The notes: generated by a model not told the origin, from the letters alone. Positions 21,206 to 33,239 are shown, counted from the stretch's first letter. The stretch: DNA of 64,000 nucleotides from Glossina fuscipes (GCF_014805625.2 NW_023998459.1:2648944-2712943); one strand, 5' to 3'. Numbers and translations: made by a program.

Positions 21206-21407
21206 TGGTCGAAACTGAAACTCGTTTTTATTTGACACGGGTTAAATAGACAGTACATTTTGCCGACAGTAAAATCTGTCACTTTCGCTGTCTGTATTAT
21301 GAGAATATTTCAATTCCAAATTATTCCGCTTTTTGTTACCAGTGGTGATAATTTCACACAGTAATCTATGATGGTTTTGCCATAATCATTGCTCAATAGA
21401 TATATCC

Positions 21408-21576
21408 GCCTGAGTAGCCGAAGGCGAGGAATCTCGACTAGCAAGTCAATGGTCGTGGGTTCGAATCTCAAGTGCGATAGAGTTTTTAATAAAAACCGAT
21501 AGCCTTAGATGCTAGTGCTTTAGTGCTTAGTCTTAGAATTTATTTCTCTGGCGAAATTAGTAATAATAATAATAAT
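21408..21576 (+). mobile_element. tRNA-derived SINE with I-like LINE tail
   Basis: The head has an A-box-like TAGCCGAAGGCG at 21415 and a B box GGTTCGAATC at 21458. Their spacing is 43 bases, as in tRNA genes. The flanks do not form an acceptor stem, so this is not a functional tRNA. From 21494 the sequence matches the 3' end of the I-like LINE (50959 onward): CCGATAGCCT, GCTAGTGCT, TTAGTCTTAGAATT, ending in TAATAATAATAATAAT. A tRNA-like pol III head joined to the tail of a LINE is the standard structure of a SINE mobilised by that LINE. No clear target duplication was found, so an old copy is likely. Confidence 0.75.
21415..21467 (+). promoter_or_regulatory. Internal RNA polymerase III promoter (A and B boxes)
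   Basis: TAGCCGAAGGCG at 21415-21426 approximates the A box, and GGTTCGAATC at 21458-21467 is a consensus B box. The spacing matches tRNA genes. It would drive the SINE. Confidence 0.6.
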
Positions 21577-21599
21577 ACTTTTTATATAGGAAAACGTTC

Positions 21600-24500
21600 T
21601 AAATCCACCAGCTTCTCTCAAGCAGTTTTGTTGTTGAAAATCTCATAGACCATTATCTCAGCTGACTGTGCTTATTGTGAGGCCTAGCGCTTGTCACGGG
21701 GATAGCTCGTTGCACGGTACACAGTTTGCAAATTTTTGTTCGTTCTGCCGCAAGACAAAGAAAAAAAACTACCATCCTCGCGCGTACACCCACCCATATT
21801 CCGCTTGAGCGGTTTAGTGTGCCACTTAACCACACATTTTTTGTAGCCATGCAATTTCAATTTTAATTTTTATTCATTACTGCTGGCATTTTGGTTAACA
21901 TCCGATAATACCTGAACGTTGAGATGATGAAGCGTCAGCTAAAGATGTGACATCTGCTGAAGTTTCACAAAAGCAGATGTGGGCGCAGTACATACGATAT
22001 CGCCACCCCTCTAGGCAAGGCAGGCGGCAGGTCAAGCAGGAAAGTTAATAAGCAGTAATCAATTTGCACATCCGCCTTAACGAAAACCACATGTTATAAT
22101 AGTAGGCATCCTTATGCTGGTACGTTCACCGTTTCAATAAATTTATTTTTAATGCTTTCCTCCTCGCGATAATTAGACCGCAGCCTCAATATTTTGCCAA
22201 GAAAAAAAGGCTTCCTTCTTGTTTTATTTCAGAAATTCTTTTTATACATCATATTTTGAATTTTAACAACATCGATATTTGCTTTGAATAATATCAGAAT
22301 ACACTTGTATACAAATCATAACTTTTCTTACAGCAAATTACATTTCTTATTAGTAGTTGAACATGCAATTTGATTTAATTAAAATTTTTCTTTTCGTAAA
22401 TCTGTCGGTTGCAATTTATTTCTCCTCTTTTTCATTTAACAAACTAAATAAATTCGAATATATTTTCGTATTGGAGAATGCTTTATGTTTGATTATCGTA
22501 GCTTAATTTTCTTTTGAGGTTTTGTTTGGCAATTGATTTGCTTCTTTAACAATATTGTCGTTTATTTATTTATTTAATTTTTTTTTTTTGTCTTTTTTGT
22601 GTCTGCCGTTTGAAATTTTTTTTGTTATACGGAATTTCACTTTTGTGCGTAAGATATTATTAATTTATAATAATATTTTTGTTATATTTTGTAAACGGAT
22701 TTTTTACTATTTACCCCTCCTTTTTTATATTTATAATAATAAAACTTCGAATAGCATAAATGTACAAATAGCACTCTCTTCAATAAAATACGGTTTACCT
22801 ATTTTATGTTTATTAATATTTTCTTTTCAAAGACAAAAGAGCGCCTCCAAGTTTTCTTTTATACAAAACATTTGCAATATATAATCAATAATATATTTGA
22901 TTTGGTTCGCTCGCGTATGGGTATTTCACAAAAATTATGAAAATTTTTGCTTTTTCTTTTTTGCACTGTCTCTGCATTAAAACTATATTTTCAATTTGCG
23001 CTTTGGAGCGATTTTTAAAGACTTCTATATAAATTTGATATTGTTAAACTATTAAATTTTACGTATTTCGCACAATTTTCAATAAATTTACTTTTAATTT
23101 TTTTCTCTAGATCTCTTCACGAATAACTTGTCTTTTCTATCTGCATGCTAACTTTCCTCACCTGAGGTCTGCTGAAGAAGACTCAAAAACCCAAACACAA
23201 AACCCACTACGACCGAACTTTCAACCCAAAACCCTCTCTCAACAAAATCGGTTTTTTCTCGCTCGATCCCTTTTCTTCTCTTTTCTACGCTGCAAAATAT
23301 TTCCATATAGTTTATAATATTGCGCAAAACCACGAAACACCGAATTTCAAACTTAACATCTGACACCCAGCACAAGTGAAAACGTAAAATCCTAAATTCA
23401 TATATTTGAGGTTTTATTCCAGAAAATTATTTATTATTATAAGGAAAAATGAATCAACCATCCACCCGAGAGTTGTCTATTAAGTATGTTAACTAAATTA
23501 ATAAAAAATTACAATATAACATTTTATTATGAAGAATATAAAGAAAAATATGAGGCAATGAAATCGCTAAACAACACCAACAGCAGCAGTTGTAGCTGGT
23601 GCATTACATCGCGGTTTTTATCGTTGACACTTCCCTGGATGCACAACGTTTTCATAATCTGAGGTGGCATGCATGGTTTGCATCTATGTGTTTAAATACG
23701 TTCTGTGATCACACACGACCCTGAATTTGAATACTTGAACTTTGTCTTTGCTGTTAATAAACAGTTTTGTTACCTACTTTTATGTGTTACTTAGTTTTAA
23801 CCTCCCTTTTTAGCAGAACGTATACACATCTATTTATCGATTATTAGAATAAGGAGGATTTAGTTCAAAGAATAATTAAATAAACACCGACAGGCCAAGT
23901 AAATATCGTAATCCAAAGGGAAAATTCTCAACAAAAACAATCCTAAGCCTAAGAAATAAGAAAGTTTATTTCAACTGCTGTCTGGTACCATTACAAAAGA
24001 AATATAAAAGTTTACTTAAAAATAATTTCAAAATTAAAAGTTGTTAATAAATGTATGTAATCATATATTAAGGTTGTTATACATTTAGTCCGTCCGCTAG
24101 TTTGTCGCATTGTTTGTCAATTCCCATCGTTGTTCGTTTTCTACTCTTCATCCGTCCTATTTCCGTTAGTAAACATGTATACATAACAGTTTGTCTGTTA
24201 AGTTCTCAACAGTGTAATTATATACTCATCTCTTACATTCTACTCTACCTAACCGAAATCATATTCTTATTTTAGTAAATCATTATACAATCAATAAACA
24301 AAAAGGCAAACTTACTCAACTCCATGACCATCAATAGCTCAAGAATTTTCCGTGCGTTACTTCCTTCGCACCAGTAAACAATTAGTTCAACCATAATACT
24401 AAATAACTTAGTATATACTGTTTAACTTAACAGATAAATATATATATATATACATATATAAAAATGTGTATATATATGTACAGACCACATTTTGGATTTC

Positions 24501-25450
24501 CTTTTTTTCCTAACTTTTCTTTGTTCTTTTAACGTTGTTTCGCTCTTCAGAAAAAAAAAAAAAAAGACGCGAACAATACCACAGCCATTACTGGCTTTTA
24601 ATTGATAGTTTCTCAATGTTTCATTAACAAGATAATCCATTTCCTTAAGACCTAAAACTTTCTTAAACACTTTGATAAGAATTCTTAATCATAGCAAACA
24701 GTAGTTATATACTGCCAAAGATCCGTTAATCAAAGCAGTTGTGACTAACGGTAAGCAGAGATCGACCGAAACCTGAGAAGCGGATGTTACGAACGTTGAA
24801 TGGTATGGTTATTTTGTCAAAACGTTCGAAACGCACAAAACGAAACTTTTAATTCCCATAAGGTGTTTTTGATCAGCATCGAATTCTGGCTTTATTTAAG
24901 CATTTGCGTCTGTTCGACTGTCTGTCTTCTCCTCATCACAAAAATCGAGCAATCGACTTCAAATTTGGCAGAATAATTGTAAGTTCTCGCAAGCAGATTA
25001 GCATAGAAAATGGGCCAAATCGTTTCGAAGGACACCATTACGTACAGAAAAAGTAAGAAGAAATTAACTATCGAATTTAAACTCATTTTGTGCTAATACG
25101 TGTGTTTTTTATGTAGTCTTAAATTATTGTTTATAAGCTATACCATTTTATATGATATGAAAAAGAACACATAAAGACATTTATTTTCAGCTTAAAATAT
25201 GTTTGCCATGTGAAAGTATTTGAGCATCCCCCTTGCTTCGTTTAACTTCTTGAGTGAAGTTGTCCTTCCTTCTCCTGCTTTCAAATCCATTTTCTTCATT
25301 GTTTATTTCAATAATCAGTGAAAAATTTAATTTGCATTTACTACAATTTTTTCCACCATTTTAACGTTTGTTGGTTTACAATGATACAACCAATAACAAA
25401 TATCATCATCATGAAATCATACAAATATAAAATTATGTACAATTTTTGAC
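21600..25450. other. Long AT-rich region without a recognised gene
   Basis: Mostly T- or A-rich sequence with short chance frames. The patch at 21650-21850 is more balanced (with a GTGTACGCGCG-like stretch on the minus strand) but codes for nothing I know. A minus-strand open stretch at 23375-23148 ends near a consensus splice donor, noted among the findings. A TA-type microsatellite lies at 24430-24480. Confidence 0.45.
24433..24480. repeat. TA-rich microsatellite
   Basis: A run of alternating TA with interruptions (AAATATATATATATATACAT) continues into GTGTATATATATG. Confidence 0.8.
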
Positions 25451-25471
25451 GAAATAAACTGAAGTGAAATA

Positions 25472-25566
25472 TTATTATTATTATTATTATTTTAATTTTA
25501 GACTAATGAAATGAATTCTTAGACTAAAAAAAAGACATTGAGCACTAGCAACACAGGCTATCGGCT
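25472..25566 (-). mobile_element. 95-bp 5'-truncated I-like LINE tail
   Basis: The reverse complement reads GAGCCGATAGCCTGTGTTGC, continues through TAGTCTAAGAATTC and ends in TAATAATAATAA. It is nearly identical to the last 95 bases of the I-like LINE at 50958-51053. It is flanked by perfect 13-bp direct repeats CTGAAGTGAAATA at 25459-25471 and 25567-25579, which are target-site duplications. This is a clean, extremely truncated retrotransposition product. Confidence 0.92.
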
Positions 25567-26129
25567 CTGAAGTGAAATAATTTCATATAATTCATATAAG
25601 ATCATACTTTCATTTTCGGGGAAAACTTTGAATTGTGAAATTGAATTTTGGGCGTTAACATGCTACAAATCAATCCTAATTATTTATTGTAAACGTTTTA
25701 TGTAAATAAAGTTTGGCAACTCTGCGTGCGTGTTCTAGTCGCGTTTTTATTCTGAGCAAGAAATGTTCCAATTTTTTTAGTGTATTTCTTAGCTTTTTTG
25801 CTTTATTCGTGTTTAATTTTAAAAATGCAATAAGAATAAAGTGTGAATTTAACGTATACGAATTTATTAACCATTTATGTGAAAAAATCATTTTGGTTTA
25901 GTGCAATCAACAATTGAGCTCTTGGTAAAAGTCTCTCTTTTTGCTTGTTTACAGTTTCTTTAGCTTTCGCATTATATTCACAGTGGGCAGGGAAGTGAGT
26001 AATTTGCTTTAGTTAGCTGAAAATTTGTGCCGTGGAATTTTTTAGTTTTTCTTATTCTTTTTTTCCTTCATAAGCTACTTTCGTTGCTTTCAAGAAGAAT
26101 GTTAGCATTTCTGCTACTGCTGAGTCGGT

Positions 26130-26705
26130 CGGTAACATTACAAAAAAGCCGGGAGGTCCTTCTGGCTTGAGCTATGCTGAAGTGGCAAGGATATCTCCTC
26201 CCATTGATGTCACTCGATCTTCTCAGGCGTCATCGCCTAAAATTAATAAATCGTCCTCTCTTCCTGGCTGTTCGAGTATAAACGCTGGTCGCCAAACTGA
26301 GCACGTCGCACAAGGTGCTCGTGCAAGTGTGGTTACTCCTTCTATATTTTCTCCAACTCATAATTCCCTGCTGCTCCTAGTACAGATGACATATGCTTGA
26401 AGGCAGTTCCTCGCAGAAAGGCAATATTTGTGTCAAGACTGGCACCAGTAACATCTGTTGATAACATAAAAAGTTATCTGGCAGCGAAAGCCCCTTTTTT
26501 AAATTTAAACCGTGTTAGTATTTTTAAATTGGCTCCTTCTCAATCTAGAGCTATCGCATTTTTTAAAATTCTAGTTACGACTAAAAATATGGATTTGATG
26601 TTAAATAAACCATTATGGCCGGTTGGATCTTTAATTAAGGAATTTATCCCTCGGGATCGACCCCGTAATGCTAATGCAGTAGCTCTTTCCCCCTCAAAAA
26701 ATTAA
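26130..26705 (+). pseudogene. LINE C ORF1, C-terminal part
   Basis: It contains LSYAEVARISPP at the linker, then after a frameshift near 26397 RKAIFVSRLAPVTSVDNIK, FFKILVTTKN and LWPVGSLIKEFIPRDRP. It ends SPSKN with TAA at 26703-26705, probably the ancestral ORF1 stop. The PHD finger is missing. Immediately before the stop lies A AAA AAT (26696-26702) in the ORF1 phase. Confidence 0.75.
26696..26702 (+). promoter_or_regulatory. Candidate -1 frameshift heptamer, copy C
   Basis: A AAA AAT is in phase with ORF1 codons and directly abuts the TAA stop. ORF2 is open in the -1 frame across it. Confidence 0.45.
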
Positions 26706-26714
26706 ATATTTCTT

Positions 26715-28890
26715 CAGGCCCATTTTCTCTCATTTATGAAAATGTTAGGGGCATAAATACAAAAATCCGTTCTACCTTCCTAAATTCAGTGAGCACGGAG
26801 TTTTCCTTTTTGGTGTTCACTGAAACTTGGTTAAAGCCGAATCTACATTCATCGGAACTTTTCTATAATTCGTTTCAAGTTTTCAGAAACGATCGATTGT
26901 ATCGCAATGGTGGTGGTGTTTTAATTGCCATTTCTTCGGCTTCTTCCCATTCATTTGAATTTCCAACTACTCCCGACGTTGAATTTATCGCCATTCGAGT
27001 GAAATTGCCTAATAAATACTCATATGTGACCTGCTCCTATATTCTCTCAAATTCGGATATTCCCATATATAAGAAACAGGCACTCATTTGCGAAGTGGCC
27101 AAGCAAGCCTACTGATATAATTATTTTGTTGGGTGACTTCAATTTGCCTCAAGTCACTTGGTGTTACAGTGATAGTTCTGGCTGTTTGATTCCTATCTCA
27201 ACACCTGGTAGAGCCGTTTATTATTATTTGATCATAATTTAGTTCAATGGTACCCCTAATTGCAATGGTAGATTGTTTGACCTTTGCTTTGCCAATTTTC
27301 CTGAGATTTGCGTTAAGCGTTGTCTTCCGTTTAGTTTACCTGATGATCCATATCATCCAGCATTGCGTATTTCCTTTCTTTACAAGCATGTTGGTTCGTT
27401 GAACTTCTATAACGTTCCAAATTCAAATTTTTCATATAAATTTTATGATTTCCATAAAATCAATTTCAATTCAGTTCATTGCTAAAATCACATCTTTCAC
27501 ATATTATGCTTGATTTCTCAGCTGGAAGTATTGATAGCTTACCGTCGTCGTTCTACAATACATTAAATCAAGCTATTTCTGCGTCCCTTCCAAGCAGTCC
27601 CGTCCTCGAAGCAAGTGTCCCCCCGTGGTTTAATAACACAATTAAATATTACAAGAATAGGAAACACAAGCTTTTCAAAAAATTTCCGAAATGTGGTTCA
27701 TCTTTCGACTATATGGCTTACACAGTGGCAAAGGATAAAATTAATTCCCCCAACCGCCAAAACTATTGCAGATACCTTCACTTTGTTAAATCCTCCTTGT
27801 TTGCTAACCCTAAATACTTTTTTAAGTTCGTTAATTCCAAAAGAAAAATCTCCACAAATCCCTCGCATGTGTCTTTTAATGGCTCCGAGTCCTCGGATGA
27901 TTTTGAGACCTCAAATCTCTTTGCGGAATACTTCCGACAGAACTTTTCAAATGCCAATTTTGATTTATCAGCAAACTATCTATATCCGATTTCTAATTTG
28001 ATTTTAATTCCTAACTTTGTTATATCTGAAAATGACGTTTTTGAAGGATTGAACTATCTAAAATATAATTGTTCGCCTGGACCTGATGGAATCCCCTCAT
28101 TTGTACTTATATCTTGTGCTGGAGTGGTGTTATCTCAAAGATTTTTAACAAGTCCTTGAATTTAGATGTTTTCCCTTTCTGTTGGAAGACTTGTTTCCTT
28201 ATTCCTATTCACAAAAGTGGTAGTAGGCAACTTGTAGAGAACTACAGACGCATTGCCAAGTTGAGTGTCTTGCCTGAACTGTTCGAGCGAATTGTGATTC
28301 AGCATATAGCCTTTTCCATGAAATCGTATATAGAAATATACGAGAGGAGAACCTCTCCAACATGGTTTTCGAAAAGGAAGATTTACGGTCACCAATCTGT
28401 TAGAGTTTACTTGTCATGTTTTCAAGGCTTTTTCTAGTGGCTCTCGCACAGATGTGATATACACTGATTTAAGCAAAGCGTTTGAGATGGTTAACCATAA
28501 CTTACTTATCTTTAAACTCCAAGCCTCTGGCTTCCCTTTCTATTTAGTGAAATGCATAAGGTCTTATCTGCACAACAGATCCTTCAGGGTTTTGTTCAAC
28601 TTTATCACCTCGGATGAATTCGCCGTGGCGTCTGGCGTACCTCAAAGTAGCTACTTAGGACCCATTTTATTTAATTTATACATCAATGATGTGCCCTCCG
28701 TGATTAAACTCAGAGAGATCTTAATGTATGCTGATGGTGTGACGCTATTTTCTTCCTATTCTGTCGAATCGCAATCACATCATCCTAAAAGTGATTTGAA
28801 TAATTTGGTTGCATGTTACTCTTTCAGACTTTTAAAACTATATCTAAATAAATGTAAGCTTTCTTTCTCAAAAACGTTTATACGTTCAGT
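26715..28890 (+). pseudogene. LINE C ORF2: endonuclease and RT
   Basis: Endonuclease at 26789-27115 has VFTETWLKPN, GGGVLIAIS and CSYILSNSD. GDFNLPQVTW follows in another frame near 27130. RT pieces are at 27479-28159 (CSPGPDGIPSFVL), 28114-28437 (IPIHKSGSRQLVENYRRIAK) and 28454-28993 (YTDLSKAFEMVNHNLL, SGVPQSSYLGPILF). The catalytic YADD box reads YADG because codon 28736-28738 is GGT, so the second Asp is lost. The thumb and C-terminus are deleted after LNKCKLSFSK. Confidence 0.88.
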
Positions 28891-29090
28891 TTCAGATTGT
28901 CGGTGTGGCTCTGTGCTAGTTGTGTACATGCTTTTTCTCTTGTTTTTTCCTTCTTATTTGTTTTATTGTACTTTTACTAAGATTTTATATTAATTAATTT
29001 AAGATTTACTTTAAGAGTCAATTGAATTTGACTGTCAATTTATTTTAGTAGAATTTCTTGTATAAGTGGAATAAATAAATAAATAAATAT

Positions 29091-31805
29091 AATTAAAACC
29101 CAACTTTATAGCTTTCACAAGACATCTTCAAGTGAGTTATTCTTTCTATCTATCTGGATCTATTCTTTCTATTCCTTAGTGCAATACAATTCAGTTTGCA
29201 AGAGCAGGATATATTCCGCTACTTACTTCCTCACTTATTCACCTCAATTGAGTGGCCTCTGGCGAAATATGGACCGTCCTCAAAATGAGATGCCTTGAAC
29301 GAGGAAATCAAAATTTTAATTCCATAATTTTCATGTGGCCGCAAGTCTTACGAATAAGATATTTATATATATATATATGCTAAACTATATGTGTATGTTT
29401 TTCCATTCCGGCTATGATGCCTTTTCTGCTTATGAAACGTTCTTCATTTTGTGCGGCTCTACAAAACTAAATGTGGATTCCATCCACCCTTTGGATCACG
29501 TCGATGAATATTAGAAATATTTCAATCATCGTTTATTGAACAACAAGGTGTCACAAAAGCACGAAAAGCATATCAAGGAGGTCTTAACACCAAACATACC
29601 AAACATCCTGCAGAGTCACTCTTTTGTATTGGCTTTACTCTATTCCACGCAAAGTTTCTTTCCCTATTTTGCATCATTGATCACTCCTTATGCCATCACT
29701 TACGCCAATTTTTTTTAAAAACATATTCAAAAGCCTCTCTTGACTCGTGAAAGATTTGTAAAAATCTGCATCGAACAAAATATATACATATTTTATTTCA
29801 CTTACACGTTTTCGGGTAACACACGAGCATTTGAAGCGTCCCAAAAAGCCTTTCTACATCTTATAAAATCCCTTTTTCGCCATTCTCGATGATCCGCTGC
29901 TGTCAAATTACCGAATAAAAGGAAAGGAAATGTGTATACCTATCTCAACATTATTTCAATATTTAATAATACTTTTTTCTTGTTTGGTTTGGTCAAATGG
30001 ATTCGACCAGTTGGCGATAGGACGAATACATCTAGTAGACTGGTGAGCTTCTATTATTTGTTCTTCCCTTAGGCTTCATCAATGACAATATATAATGATG
30101 CGTGGAAAGATTGATGATGCCCAATTGTGTAGAAACTTGTAACATATCATTGTATCTTGTAATATTTGTTACAAATATAACTCTGTACTAGGTAAAGATA
30201 ATATCTTAAGCGATATTTCGAAGATGCCGGGAAAAAATTTCGGAGTGCTAGGTCAGAATGGTTATTAACTTGAAAGAAGCAACACTTAAACAATAACTTG
30301 AAAGGATAAAAAAAAAATTAAGTAGAGAAAGTGTTAGGGTGCTTGGACAGTTATGAGTCACAGTCATCATCGACAATACCGATTTCAACAAGATCTTCAG
30401 CAGCACATATTGGCAAGTCAGGTTGTTTATTGCATTTAATATAAGAATGTATCATGTATATATATAATTTGTTCAGTAAATAAATAATCATATACATATA
30501 CATATATATTTAGTCAATACATTACCTTTAACTAGCATAGAGACATTAATTTTGTTTTTGTTATTGAAAGCGACATAAAATAAAATGAAAGCAAAAGATA
30601 TAAAAAATGCTAATATAATAGGATATGCTGTTATATGACAGGAAGAAAGCTGTAGGTAGGATAGGGCACAAAGTGGCTTTGTTTATGATCTGCATGTTCA
30701 GTAAGTAGATTGCGTGTGTTCGTTTATTCCTATAAGGGTAAAGACCGTATATACCTTTTAAGAGTAATCGGCACGATAAGGAAGAAAGGGTATTTCTTTG
30801 AGGTGTAACCGTCTGTGGACTTTCCGTGCGACAAAAATTTCAACATCGCATGTATCCCGAACTAGCTACATATGTTTTTCGGCATTCAATACATATTTTA
30901 AAAAAATAAAACTAAAATAAGGGACAAATTTGACGTTTGTTTATTTACAAAAAAACAACGTGATACGATCAAACACAATGATGAAAAAAAAAAAATTGAA
31001 AATCTGATATTACACATGAACCTAAGTCGTTCCATAGCAGAACACAGAAACGCCAGGGGTGTAAGATTAGCGTGTTCGATAAGTAGATTCAATCCATCCG
31101 TTGGAGCGTATATGGGACAAAATTGGGACTTCCCATTTCTCCCAAACTAGCAGGCTCGCCAATGAGACGTGGATCTCCAGCGTCCAAGCCTTGTGAACCC
31201 CAAGTGAAGCCCAAAGGTCAACAAGTCTGTGTAGACACACCTAAGTATGTACAGACACATACCTTACAAGTTCCACATTCGGGCTTTGAGGTGATTGTTT
31301 TCGGGTTTCTGAGATCGTAATGCAAATGAAACGCAAAATAAATTACAAACAAAATTGTTTATTTACAAATGCCTGAATCGAAACAAAAAATTTTACATTT
31401 GTGAAAGTTAAGTAAAACATTTTTTTTCTTTATTCCAATTATTTAATTAATGTTCTTAACCCGCCAAAAGATATCTATCCTGTGTCATCAATCGTTTTAT
31501 GTGTTATCATATACCCTGATTATCATTCATAAAGCGCAAAGGATCAATAAATAATAAAACTCATTATGCTACTGGATATGTACATACTATAAAACATATG
31601 TGATATATATATATATAATCTGTTTGAAGATATGTTTTGTCAACATTTTTCTCGAAGCTGATTAAAAAGGAAAGATTTGCTTGCAAAAAATACGATAATG
31701 TAGAAGTATATGAAATAAAATTCAAATTAAAATTCGTTCTTCTCTTTAGCTAGTTCTTTTCAATTACAAAGAAAAAACATTAAACATGAATCTTATTGGA
31801 TGAAC
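29091..31805. other. Intergenic; flank shared with copy B, then AT-rich
   Basis: About 29200-29310 matches 12655-12770 (see that entry). The rest is AT-rich with short TA runs near 29360 and 30460-30520. A minus-strand stretch at 30435-30351 reads DLPICAAEDLVEIGIVDDDC before a stop, which could be the end of a coding exon, but nothing upstream confirms it. The frame at 31123-31320 is unrecognised. Confidence 0.4.
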
Positions 31806-31812
31806 TGATATA

Positions 31813-33080
31813 TTAGTTTGGGGAAAAACAAATCCATTATTTTTTCGGTAGATGGCTGCACTGATAGATTTCTCGTAAAGTATCGATCAAACAATTTCAT
31901 ATTTATGCTCGTTGGAAAGGTGACATTTCGCAGTAAAAAAAATTCTTTTGCTGTTTTTTTGTTTGGTGCATTCAGTTGTGAGTTACAGCGTGTTAAAAGT
32001 GGAAGTGAACAAAGAGAAAATTCGGTACATTTTACAGTTTTTCTTTGACAAAGGCGAAAATGCAAGCCAGGCGGCTAAAATTGTGAATGGTGTTTATGGT
32101 TCCGATACTGTAACAGCCCATTATGTGCAATTTTGGTTTCGTAGATTCCGTTCAGGAATTTTTGATGTTAAAGATGCACCTCGCACAGGTAGGCCGGTCG
32201 TCGAAAATGTCGATAAAATCGGAGAAATGATCGAAGTTGACCGGCATGTGAGCAGTCGTAACATCGCCCAGGAGCTAAAAAACGACCATAAAACAGTTTT
32301 CAACCATTTACACAAAGCTGGATTCAAAAAGAAGCTCGATGTTTGGGTGCCACACCAATTAACAGAAAAAAACATGATGGATCGAATTTCCATCTGCGAA
32401 GCCTTGGCCAAACGGAATGAGATAGACCCATTTCTTAAATGGATGGTAACTGAAGATGAGAAATGGATCACATACGATAACCCTGTGCGAAAACGATCGT
32501 GGTCAAAGAACGGTGAAGCATCTCAAACGGTCAGGAAGGTTTTGCTATGCATTTGGTGGGACTGGAAGGGGATTATTTATTATGAGTTGCTTCCATATGG
32601 CCAAGCGCTAAATTCTGATCTCTACTGTCAACAACTGGACCGTTTGAAGATAGCGATTGACCAGAAACGGCCAGAATTGGCTAACAGGAGAGGTGTCGTG
32701 TTCCACCAGGCCAACGCTAGGCCACACACATCTACAGTGACTCGCCAAAAACTTCGGGAGCTTGGTTGGGAAGTTTTAATGCATCCGCCATACAGTCCGG
32801 ACTTGACACCAAGCGATTATCATCTTTTTCTTGTATTGCAAAATTTCTTAAATGATAAAAAATTGGAATCTAGGGAGGATTGTGAAAATCGACTAATAGA
32901 GTTTTTTGCAAATAGAGACCAGGACTTCTAAGAGAGAGGCATTTTGAAGTTACCTTTAAACTGGCAACAAATCATACAACAAAACGGTGCATATTTGACC
33001 GAAATCGGACAATCCGAAGCATGTTAAATAAAGTCCTGAAGTTCATATAAAAATAATGGATTTCTTTTTCCCCAAACTAA
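31813..33080 (+). mobile_element. Mariner transposon, 1268 bp
   Basis: Terminal inverted repeats of about 32 bp begin TTAGTTTGGGGAAAAA at both ends, with one mismatch in the first 30 bases. They are flanked by TA at 31811-31812 and 33081-33082, the target duplication of the Tc1/mariner superfamily. The length is typical of mariner (about 1.3 kb). One transposase gene lies between the repeats. Both ends are well preserved, so the element could in principle be moved by a related transposase supplied elsewhere. Confidence 0.97.
31999..33027 (+). pseudogene. Mariner transposase, catalytically dead
   Basis: The product is nearly full length. It shows the N-terminal helix-turn-helix region (NKEKIRYILQFFFDKGENAS, WFRRFRSG), the linker WVPHQLT, and the DD34D domain with TEDEKW (first Asp, codon 32455-32457), FHQANARPH and YSPDLTPSDYHLF (third Asp, codon 32815-32817). 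The second Asp, expected in the HQDNARPH motif, is Ala (GCC at 32710-32712), a one-base change that removes catalysis. Several residues are missing between GEASQTV and RKVLLC compared with the family. A TAA at 32929-32931 ends the frame early, and homology continues in frame to 33027. The family start position is GTG at 31999; an in-frame ATG exists only upstream (31948). Confidence 0.95.
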
Positions 33081-33239
33081 TATATATGTGCATACATAAT
33101 GCCTACAATAAAGAATTTCTTCGTATTCTGAAGTGAATATCAACTTACAATAAAGTCTTAAGCTAAAAATTACATATACATGTTCTCTCTCTTATTGAGT
33201 TAGAATAAGAGTAGGTCTAAAAGGATATGTAAAATATAA

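Larger units (their letters stand above)
17520..21235 (-). mobile_element. PHD-LINE copy F, diverged subfamily
   Basis: This minus-strand relic has the same architecture as copy B, but its protein is clearly diverged and represents a second subfamily. From the right, it holds a PHD finger (about 21205-21085), Ser-rich ORF1 linker, RRM-like block with SRKSVFVSRLSS (about 20340), endonuclease beginning IVYQNVGGPNTKL (about 20070), GGVLIAVNRSLPL, VDDFYLPNVSW (about 19650), RT pieces and a thumb ending near 17536. The 3' UTR and poly(A) are missing. Many frameshifts break it. Its left end abuts the unidentified coding relic. Confidence 0.85.
25715..29090 (+). mobile_element. PHD-LINE copy C
   Basis: It starts at GGCAACTCTG (25715), as in copy B. 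The 5' UTR runs straight into the later part of ORF1 (frames 26167-26400 and 26397-26705), so the PHD region is deleted. Endonuclease and RT follow in pieces to about 28890. The sequence then jumps to the 3' UTR (TTGTGTACATGCTTTTTC near 28921), missing about 1 kb that copy B has. It ends with GTGGAATAAATAAATAAATA near 29090, without a long poly(A). The flanks resemble those of copy B. Confidence 0.88.

Noticed and set aside
21408..21480. A functional tRNA gene
   Set aside because: A and B boxes fit, but the 5' and 3' flanks do not pair as an acceptor stem and the sequence continues into a LINE-derived tail, so a SINE is the better explanation.
22555..22884. 109-codon plus-strand frame as a membrane protein gene
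   Set aside because: Its hydrophobic product follows from poly(T) sequence (Phe, Leu, Ile, Tyr), and there is no conserved motif.
31123..31320. 65-codon frame with Pro/Lys-rich start
   Set aside because: No homologue recognised, no neighbouring exon signals, and no repeat support.
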